Source: Acarospora socialis
Lineage: Eukaryota > Ascomycota > Lecanoromycetes > Acarosporales > Acarosporaceae
Assembly (NCBI GenBank): GCA_025617375.2
Contig: JAMYGW020000008.1
Span: 806,001-870,000 of the forward strand
Direction of reading: 5' to 3'
DNA length: 64,000 nt
Part shown: positions 56,104 to 64,000 of the stretch, piece by piece
How the letters are laid out: each line of letters opens with the position of its first letter
How positions within the stretch are numbered: position 1 is the first letter of the stretch
Position numbers and translations under genes: made by a program
Notes under the pieces: model-generated
Told to the model about the DNA's origin: nothing
The model's database searches: none
The model's input: the letters and a program-made list of their open reading frames with translations, nothing else

Positions 56104-57725
56104 ATGGCTACGGCCTGGATTAGATTACCCCTTCCAAACCCTTGGTACCTATCCTGTGTCCTGAGGTCCCACAGATTGAGTCCTGAGATGAGGTCAAGTT
56201 TCAGATTGATTCCTGACTTCAGGTCATGTTTCAGATCAGCTCCCGGTCTAAGGTCGAACATTTCTATCCATGCTACGACGAAGATTGAGGAGGAGAAGCT
56301 TCCCGGTTACTCTCGCAACGACCACTTCCCTCTACAGCTCGGGGACAAACTCAAGGAAAGATATCAAGTGTTAGGTAAGCTCGGGTATGGAGCGAGTTCT
56401 ACTGTGTGGTTTGCCCTAGATCTTAAGTATACCTCCGAGGACTCTCGTTGTTTTGCAGTCGTTGCTCAATTACCAGCAGGTCAGGCCGCTATGTTGCACT
56501 CAAACTTTACACGCAAAGTCGAACGCAGGTGAACAGAGAGCTCGAGATTTGCCAACGCTTGAGCACAGCCAACAAGTCTCACGTTGGCCGACAATATGTG
56601 CGCACAATTCTTGATTCCTTCGAAGTTTCAGGACCACGGGGTCATCATTGCTGCCTCGTTCACGAACCCTTGGGCATAAGCCTATCCAATCTGCAAAGTC
56701 CCGGTTCTAAGCTCACCGAAGACTTGCTAAGAAACATTCTCACCTATCTCTTTCTCGCACTCGATTATCTTCACAATGAATGCCATGTCATTCACACCGG
56801 TGAGAATCCTCCGACATCTAATACCGAGACGCCAAGAGCGAATGGCTGACAACTTGGTCAGACATTAAAGCGAGCAATATCCTTCATCGAATAGAGGATG
56901 AATCCATTCTTAGAGACTATGAGATGGCGGAAAAGTTATCTCCAAGCGCTCGAAAATATGATGGCAATCGATTCATCTATGTCTCCAGGAATTTCGGCTC
57001 ACTCAGAATCGGTCATCCTGTACTGTGTGACTTTGGTGAGGCTCGATACGGGGATGCAGAGAACGATGATTACATCCAGCCAGAAGTATACAGAGCACCA
57101 GAAGTGATCCTGGAGATGAAGTGGAGTTACAGTGTAGACATCTGGAATGTCGGTGTAATGGTCAGTCAACCACATCTGGCTTGCACAAGTGCCATCATAT
57201 GTTGGGCTTCGAGATGAGAGCTTCAGTAGTGTCTGCAAGGTTGACCCTTTCGAAGGGAGCACTCAAGCATGTGACTCTGATATTTATAAATTGGTTTAGA
57301 TATGGGATCTCCTCGGGGACAAGCATTTGTTCAACGGCTTAGACAAGGACGGCAATTATTCCAGCAGACATCATCTTGCTGAGATGATCGCATATCTTGG
57401 CACGCCACCCGCAAGCTTCCTCAGACGCAGTGCAGTGAGCTCCGAGTATTTCGACGTGGACGGTGTATAACAAGACCCTCTGAGTGTGCGGTTGATGGCT
57501 CCCTGGCCGAGAAATTCGCTGACTACCTCTTCATTAGGTCACTGGAACGAAGTCATCGCTGTTCCCAAAGCGCTATCTCTTGAGGAATCGGGACGAAACC
57601 TCGTTAAGGAGAACAAGGACGACTTCTCGCGGTTTGTGCAATCTATGCTAAAGTGGGTGCATGAAGAGAGAAAGACTCCCAGAGAGCTACTTGATGATCC
57701 TTGGTTGAATAAGTGGATAGAGTAG
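56104..57725 (+). CDS. SRPK-like protein kinase, 430 aa
   Basis: Serine/threonine kinase of the SRPK (SR-protein kinase) type. Exons are 56104-56426, 56480-56799, 56862-57160, 57300-57462 and 57538-57725; introns are 53, 62, 139 and 75 nt. The joined kinase has the entry IEEEKLPGYSRNDHFPLQLG, G-loop GKLGYGASSTVW, VALKLY (K116), HTDIKASNIL (D215), DFGEAR (D271), the YRAPEVIL block and IWDLLGDKHLFNG, ending DDPWLNKWIE. All core catalytic residues are present. The HxD loop has Thr and ASN where HRD and PDN are usual. The long spacer that splits many SRPKs is short here. The N-terminus is Arg/Ser-rich with three 10-residue repeats and few acidic residues, so a mitochondrial signal is possible. 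Confidence 0.82.
56172..56261 (+). repeat. Three imperfect 30-bp coding repeats
   Basis: Units begin at 56172, 56202 and 56232, sharing cagatt...tcctga...aggtca...ttt. They encode RLSPEMRSSF, RLIPDFRSCF and RSAPGLRSNI at the kinase N-terminus. Confidence 0.65.
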
Positions 57726-58613
57726 TTTCAATTTATCCCTAAGTGTGCCAATGGAGAGTGAAAGGGAGGGCTTTTCGGTGTCTATGATGGTCGGGATGGT
57801 CTGGAAAGCTTGATCTTTACGCTCATCATTCATTTGCCAAATTCCAAAGGCCTAAGCTATCACTCATAGTGCTTGATGTAACTGAATGGATTATCCCTGA
57901 TAACTTTGGTAGCAGCGCAAAGAGCACAAGTGCCAGTAATACAGAGCAGAGGAATTTTATACACAATATGGCTCACGTAACGCCGAGGCTACTACCTCTA
58001 TCTACCCAAAGTGATCAAGCAACAAATTATCCACAGGAAACAGGGATAGGAAGAAAAGACCAAGGCTACAGCGTCATAACCACAACCCTGTGCTTCAGAT
58101 CGCTCCTGACTCAAAATTCTTTCCTTGGAACTGTTCCCTGACAAGTAATTTCCTAAGGGAGAACTTTTCGTAAAGGGGCATCCTCTCGCCATAGCTGGGT
58201 CAATATTGGCCTGCTTGTTGGACTGATGAATCCGTTGCACGCGATTTGCACTTGGTTGTGTGGTAGTGAAACATAGTCCTAAGAACTGACAGACTAAAAG
58301 ACGGAGTCTTCCCATAATGAGTGTATAATGTGGTGGTTAGGTGGGTTAGGGGCTAGGCTGTTAAGGTCAGTGATAATACATATATTGATATTATCTTTGG
58401 GCGATAGTGAGGTTGTTCATGAATGTTTGTGATTATGGAAGTCTTTTCTTCGGGCCGTCATGTGGGCGCAAGTTATACGCATAAGCCCAGCGGAATGGGG
58501 GTCGTCTAGTTTCGAGTACCGCGCGCTTAGATATTTGCGCCTTTTACCTAGCTCGAGATGGATCTGCAACTACGTGTACAGAATCAAATCAACCACGTCA
58601 GGGGTATTGTACG
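57726..58613. other. intergenic region SRPK-like-POL5
   Basis: 3' flank of the kinase and POL5 promoter. An ORF at 57869-58141 has no features. No gene seen. Confidence 0.4.
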
Positions 58614-61600
58614 ATGTCGAGAAAACGGCAGAGGGAAACGCCAAATATCGACGTGCAGTTAGTTGAGACCTACGAAGATCTAGCCAATGAGAACGAGGAG
58701 ATCAGACTGAAAGCCGCCCATGCTCTGGTATCGAAGCTCTCGCCAGGGAACGCACCTACGAGAGAACAGGTGGAGAGAACTCTCAATCGCCTGATACGCG
58801 GTCTTTCGAGTGGTCGCAAAGCTGCTAGGATTGGTTTCTCCATTGCACTTACGGAGATACTCTCACAGTTGCTTGGACTGGACCAAGAAAATGGCGCGAA
58901 TCAGCATATTACCATTGACCGTGTGCTTGAGATATTGAAAAATCAGACCCAAGCTGGTGGCAGTGTCTCTGGCCAGGTGAGGCTCTCACTAATCAAGCCA
59001 AGTACACCGGCTAATGCAGCTGGGCGTAGGAAGAACGTGATCGTCACTTCGGCTGCCTTTTTGGCTCAGAAGCTATCATCAAGTCATCGATCCTCTTTGT
59101 TCCGACTGCATCAATTGCGCACTGGGAACAAGTTTTGGACAGTATATTCGCCCTAGCGAAGAAGAAGCCATGGCTTCGGGAGGAATGCGGTTGGATCATT
59201 TTCGAAGCTATCCAGCTTCTTGCCTCCCAGACAGCTGGCCCGAGTTATGCTCAGCTGGTGATCGACAAGCTACATTCCAACGGTCTAGCAAAAACACCTG
59301 AGGGTGTCGCCATCTGGTTGTGTGTACAATCATCTTTTCCTACGGTTAAGCTGCCCAAGGGTGTCTGGTATGGAGATAATCCCTTGCACGCAAAAGAGGC
59401 GAGAGGCCTTGCGAAGGTTCTGAAAGAGGTTTCGCACTCCAAAGAGTCCGAGAATGGTGCTGAAGTTAGCAATGAGAGGGGAATGTGGTACTCCAATCTG
59501 CACTTCACATGGGACGTTGTGCTTGCAGACTTGTTCCAAAGGGAGTCTTCGCCGGGTCGAAATGAACCGAAGGCGTCAAAACACCTTACCTTTGTCGATT
59601 TTTGGACTGAGGTCGTAGATAGTACGTATAGACAAGATTGTCCATTGCTATGTCTGACAACTCACAGATAGCTTGTTTTCCGCCTCTGCGTCAGACCAGC
59701 GTAAATACTGGGGCTTCTCACTGGCTTCGAAAGCTATTCGTGAGGCACCAAAGGGTTTTATTGCACCCATGTTCAGCCCTAACTTCATGCGATGTTTGGT
59801 AAACCAGCTTGCGCTTCCCGAACGTTTTCTTCATCGGGTAGCGCTGAAGGTTGTGAAAGCCATACACTCTAGAGCAGAGGCCGAACCGGGTACTGCGCCT
59901 TACATGGTTCATGGTCTGGTGGGTCCAAATGGGGTTGTCATTTTTGACCAAGCAACCAAAACGAAAACCGTCGAGAGATTGATGGTTCAATCTAGTATGG
60001 TTGGCTTGCATTTTATTCTTGGCTACTTCGAGCTTTTCATTCGACACCCTGGAGTGGACGAAGAGAAAGCTGCAGAATCTAGACGGCAGCTACTTGCCGA
60101 CCAACTTCTGTCAGTGGTGCGATCGAGGAAAACCGACGAACTTGGCATGACTTCAGATGAGCACGTCTTTTCGTGGATAGACCAAGTCTTTTTCGTCCTT
60201 GTCAAGTTCGGGTACTTTGTTGTTGGTGACATGCATAACAGACCCAACACAAGCCCGTACCCTCCAGTTTCAAAGGCTACCCAGAGCCTGTTCAGGTCGC
60301 GGATATCCTCCTGTTTGGTCCATCTCATGTCAAACCCTCAGGGTGCCACCTTTCCGTACACGGTTGTTAGGACTGTTTGCGTTTCTGAAGATGACCAGTC
60401 TCTGTTCCAGGCTGATGACACAGTGCGCCGGAAGGTGAATCGAGCTTGGAAGTTGTTAGAGATGATTCACACGAAGGCCACCTCTGCCGAAAACCATAAG
60501 AGAGCTTCCCTCAAGGCGTTTGAAGTATTATACTCGCTCACCATCCTCCAAGTATATAATGGTGATACAGATGCTGTTTTGGTTCTTGACGAACTGAAAG
60601 CATGTTACGATAGCATGATAACGCATAGGTCGGCGGAGAATGACGAAGCTTCAGAACTACTTGTCGAGGTACTACTGAGTTTCATCTCGAAGCCGTCGGT
60701 TCTGTTTCGCAGAATGGTTGAACAGGTCTTCACAACCTTCTCCTCGGATATCACCGCTGCGGGTCTTCAAGCCATGGTGAAGGTAGAATCACCACTCTGC
60801 CAATGCGCTTTCGTGAACCAACTGACCACTTCTAGGTTCTTGAGACCAAGGAAAGCCTTGCAGGTCAGCAAGAAATGTTCGATGAAGTCGATGAAGTCGC
60901 AGGCGAGGCTGAAGACGACGACATGTCAGACGTGGTCGAGGTCAATGGTGTATCGGATGATGAGAAGGACGACTCCGAACTTGACGGTGCTGGGAATGTG
61001 CCAAGCAGCTCGGACGACGCTGCGTCTGGCGATGATGAAGAGCTTGCAGCATTCGATTCCAAGCTTGCGGAAGCGCTGGGTACTCATCGCGCTGACAATG
61101 ACATGGACGCCGACGGTGATGCCACGTCAACGGATGAGGATATGGACGACGATCAAATGGAGGCTCTTGATGTGCACCTGGAGACCATCTTCAAGGAGAG
61201 AAAGAAAGTTGCGAATAAGAAGACAGAAAAAAAGGACGCAAAAGAGACCATCGTTAACTTCAAGCTGCGGGTGCTTGATCTCCTACAAATCTACATCAAG
61301 AAGCAGCATACAAATGCGCTCGTTCTCGACCTCGTCTCTCCATTACTGCGGTTGATTCGGACAACCGGCAGTAAGCAGGTATCCGAGAAAGGCTGCAATG
61401 TGGTTCGGGAGTTTGCCCGTCTTTGCAAAGGCAAGGCAGTCCCAGAACCGAGTGATACGGTCGCTCCCTGGATCTCGTTGCAGCAAGTTCACAAAGAAGC
61501 GGAGAGACAGAGCTCGCATGCTCATGGCAACGCATGCAGTCAGATGAGCCTCCTTCTTGTAAAGGTCCTCGTAGGGCTTGACAGGGGGAATGTTAACAGA

Positions 61601-61726
61601 ATTGTTGAGATGTACGCGGAAACTAGGAAGCACCAACTGTTTGACAAGCATTGCAATGTTCAGCCAGGCTTCTTCTCGGACTTTAACAATTGGTGTACCT
61701 CAGCAAGCAAGCAATTACAGAGATAG
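58614..61726 (+). CDS. POL5: DNA polymerase phi / rDNA transcription regulator POL5, 986 aa
   Basis: MYBBP1A/Pol5 family: a nucleolar HEAT-like protein, named a B-type polymerase but acting in rRNA production and 60S maturation. Exons are 58614-58976, 59030-59621, 59668-60782 and 60836-61726; introns are 46-53 nt. Joins are coherent: SGQ with EERDRHFGCLFGSEA, EVVDN with SLFSASASDQRKYWGF, and QAMVK with VLETKESLAGQQEMFDEV. Signatures are ERTLNRLIRGLSSGRKAARI near the N-terminus and ALAKKKPWLREECGWIIFEA. The family's acidic block is at about residues 710-800 (EDDDMSDVVEV, SDDAASGDDEE, STDEDMDDDQMEALD). The C-terminal helical part ends SASKQLQR. Length is close to fungal relatives (about 950-1050). 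Confidence 0.92.
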
Positions 61727-62200
61727 TTTCGAATATCTCTCTGATTCGATCTATCTACCATGGTTCTGGGTGATTTCAGAATAAGCTTACCGAGCTCTGA
61801 TTTTAAAGTCATTACTTCAGATCATTCGCGCATACCCATGAATCTAGATTTCTATGATCGATTTGGAAGCCGTCATACACAGTTCACGTCCATTCCCTAA
61901 CATCTACCTTACCTTCGTAAGGTAGTTACTCGTGTACGAAGAACACGCGTCAGGTCACGCATGGTTCAGGGCACGGATATCTAAAACCTTACATCTTCCT
62001 TTCTGTCAGACCTGTTTCACTTCCAAACCTTGTTCAAGGTTTGGTCAGCGCATCGGTGAGCTGCTCTTCAATCGCCACTGCGGACATCTCAGTTAAACTC
62101 GATCTAGCGCAGATCCTAGGTCATAGTCTTTCAACGCTACCCGGAACGGTCCGCCAAACTACTTCCCTAGGCCTAACATCACGGGACTCTGTGCACAAAC
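61727..62200. other. intergenic region POL5-BTB1
   Basis: POL5 3' flank and upstream of the first BTB gene; nothing further seen. Confidence 0.4.
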
Positions 62201-62893
62201 ATGGCAGGGGAGTGGTATGGAATCAACTCTTGTCAAGACCTCGAACTGTGAGCGCACTGCGAACTGCCTCTAAACTTCCGCGTCTTACTCATGCTTCTAT
62301 AGCTTCCGGGGGATTTCCTATGCGCAGATTTATGTCGGTTCCGACGAGCACTGCTGGACCCTGCCGGTGAATCTCTTGTGCCACGTATCGACTTACTTCA
62401 AGGCAACTCTCCAAGGGGAATTCGTGGAAGCGAAGGAGAAGCGGGTTATGCTCAGTGACGAAGATCCATCCGCCTTCGATCTTTTCGTGCTGTGGCTTTA
62501 TATGGGGCATTCCGTCAATCTCGAAAGCTGGACTCGCTTGCGATCAAAGCTTGGATTTTGGGCGACAGGCTCGGAGCTCCAAGTTTTTAGGATTGTACGA
62601 TGACAACAATACTGCGCGAGCTTGAGAGCCAGAGCCCATGTTTATTAATAAACACGGACCCGATTCGCTACATCTATGGTAACACCTTGGTGGATTCGCC
62701 TTTACGCAGATTGACTGCTGATATGATTGTTTATCTGTATGAGAGTATCAATCAACGAACTGAAGCGTGGAAATCTCTTATTTTTGAAGGAGGCGATCTA
62801 ATGGTTGATCTGATGAATACGTTCAAGAATTGTTGGGAGCCCCGAAGATGGGCTCCTTGGCAGGGCATCGGAAAATACCACTTGATGAACTAG
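62201..62893 (+). pseudogene. BTB/POZ protein gene, truncated copy 1
   Basis: Exon 1 62201-62247 (47 nt, MAGEWYGINSCQDLEL), intron 62248-62302 (gtgagc...tag), then exon 2. The BTB domain is clear: QIYVGSDEHCWTLPVNLLCH, VSTYFKATLQGEFVEA, KRVMLSDEDPSAFDLFVLWL. The frame is lost near 62520-62555. The following family text (KAWILGDRLGAPSF) is in another frame and carries TAG at 62588-62590 where copy 2 has CAG (SPAFQDCT). Similarity continues to TGA at 62893 (INTDPIRYIYGNTL, LTADMIVYLYES, EGGDLMVDLMNTF). As it stands the ORF would stop at 62603, giving 115 aa with the BTB fold but no C-terminal part. BTB proteins mediate protein contacts, often as CUL3 adaptors. Confidence 0.65.
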
Positions 62894-63388
62894 GCGTATA
62901 AAGGGACATCCAGCGAGAGGTGACGAGGCTCAAGCGGACCTCGCGCTCTCGCTCAAGCAGGTCATAGAGGACAATATTCCCTTGAGCTTCACAAGCTTAG
63001 CGTTCTGGTTGACGTCAGAAAATTTTTCAGCGTGGATGCAACACAATTCGATATTTTCTAGCTTACTATTCAGGAACTCTGTGTCCAAACCAATATTTTC
63101 ACCTCTTCCTCTTGCCCAACACACCCTCCACCTGCGACAGAATCACCACAACACTACATTCCATTGCTAACCACATCCTCCTCCCCGCGTCTTCCTTTGA
63201 CTCTCTAGGAAATGGCCAAATTCAATTTTTGATCCTAGGAATTTAGCCAACGCGTTCGTATGCTCGCTTGGTCCGCGTCAACAGAACTCTTCACCTTACC
63301 TGAGCAGTTGCTCGCCTTCCAGAACAACTTCTCAGACAACCTTGGATCCTCATCAACCAGTCTGTTTCCTACTAAGATCAGAATTATC
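62894..63388. other. intergenic region between the BTB copies
   Basis: Spacer between tandem BTB genes; no gene or clear repeat seen. Confidence 0.4.
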
Positions 63389-64000
63389 ATGGCAGAATCT
63401 TGGGACGGGCTTGAACTCGAAAAAAATTTAGAGCTGTAAGCATACCGGTACGCCTCACTGGCAATGCTCAACTAAGCTTTTCACAGTCTAAAGGACACGT
63501 CATGCGTCCAGGTCTACGTTGGATCAGGTGATGGCTGCTGGACGTTGCACTCGGGCCTTCTCTGCCACGTCTCGACCTTCTTTAAAGCTGCTTTAAGCGG
63601 AGGGTTCAAGGAAGCAGACGAAAAGCGCGTCACATTAAAGGAAGATGATCCTGCTGTCTTTCAGATCTTTGTGGCGTGGCTATACACCGGATAGATTAAA
63701 GGTTCGTTGAAGCTGGATGGCTACTTAGAAAAGGCCTGGATCTTTGGAGACAAGCTCGGATCGCCTGCTTTCCAGGACTGCACGATGATCATTCTGGTCA
63801 ATTCGCTCGGTATCTCACTCCGCAACCCAGGAAGGTTCGAGTACATATACAGGAACACCGCTGAGGGATCTCTCCTACGAGCGTTAGCCGCGGATACTGT
63901 CGTTCAGTATTACGGTACTATTATACACGATAGAGCAGAGTGGATGGCATTGTTTTCTCGCGGAGGCGACTTTGTGGTCGATGTGATGAAGGCGTTCCTC
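63389..64000 (+). pseudogene. BTB/POZ protein gene, copy 2 with internal TAG (3' end outside window)
   Basis: Exon 1 63389-63435 (47 nt, MAESWDGLELEKNLEL), intron 63436-63486 (gtaagc...cag), exon 2 from 63487. Same exon sizes and splice phase as copy 1. BTB text: VQVYVGSGDGCWTLHSGLLC, HVSTFFKAALSGGFKEADEK, DPAVFQIFVAWLYTG. TAG at 63692-63694 then interrupts at the position after YTG. Reading beyond it, the frame is otherwise open to the window end: EKAWIFGDKLGSPAFQDC, GRFEYIYRNTAEGSLLRAL, EWMALFSRGGDFVVDVMKAF. One nonsense change therefore separates it from a full-length gene. If translated as it is, it would be an 84-aa piece. Read-through or a strain-specific allele cannot be excluded. Confidence 0.65.

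Noticed and set aside
57463-57537. Apparent stop in the SRPK-like kinase near 57467
   Set aside because: It lies in a 75-nt intron; joining the flanking exons restores kinase text (FDVDG to HWNEV).

Overview
This window is nuclear DNA from a filamentous ascomycete (Pezizomycotina), most likely a Dothideomycete. The evidence is short GT-AG introns (about 46-180 nt), dense intron-poor genes on both strands, and fungal-only families: a JHD1-type demethylase, an acuF-like C2H2 protein, a DUF7580-like protein, an F-box family with Cys-rich tail, and small BTB proteins. The class-level call is inference from recalled families. Exon-intron structures were worked out by hand from splice signals, frame and family conservation.

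Left part (1-31 kb), mostly conserved housekeeping genes. In order: the 3' end of NAD-glutamate dehydrogenase GDH2 (+), a JmjC/PHD histone demethylase JHD1 (+), the U2 snRNP protein SF3B6/p14 (+), a STIMATE/TMEM110-like vacuolar membrane protein (+), the ribosome-biogenesis WD40 protein UTP18 (+), a secreted class 3 lipase (+), hexokinase (-), a 56-residue Cys-rich microprotein (+), a CSC1/OSCA-type channel with a very long cytosolic insert (-), a fungal Cys-rich protein of unknown function (-), a Mep1/Mep3-type ammonium transporter (-), a YqjM-like old yellow enzyme (+) and the GINS subunit SLD5 (+). The 2.3 kb between the ammonium transporter and the OYE carries a cluster of GATA-type nitrogen-regulation motifs.

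Middle and right part (31-64 kb), core genes embedded in gene-poor, accessory-looking DNA. The core genes are threonine synthase THR4 (-), the mitotic phosphatase CDC25/nimT (-), an SRPK-like kinase (+) and the rDNA factor POL5 (+). Between them lie a broken F-box gene, a decayed array of a small two-helix membrane protein, a relic of a secreted Ser-rich protein, a divergent pair (acuF-like C2H2 protein and DUF7580-like protein) sharing one 489-bp promoter, a coiled-coil/PD-(D/E)XK-like/kinase-like fusion protein, and two tandem BTB genes, each interrupted by TAG where the family has CAG.

The strongest candidates for less-described biology are the nuclease-like/kinase-like protein at 52761-55100, the divergent acuF/DUF7580 pair with a C2H2 gene whose TPR and acidic tail has decayed (39664-44815), the tandem truncated BTB genes with identical splice architecture, and the small membrane-protein array near 34.6-35.4 kb. 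No rRNA, tRNA, CRISPR array or recognisable transposable element was found.
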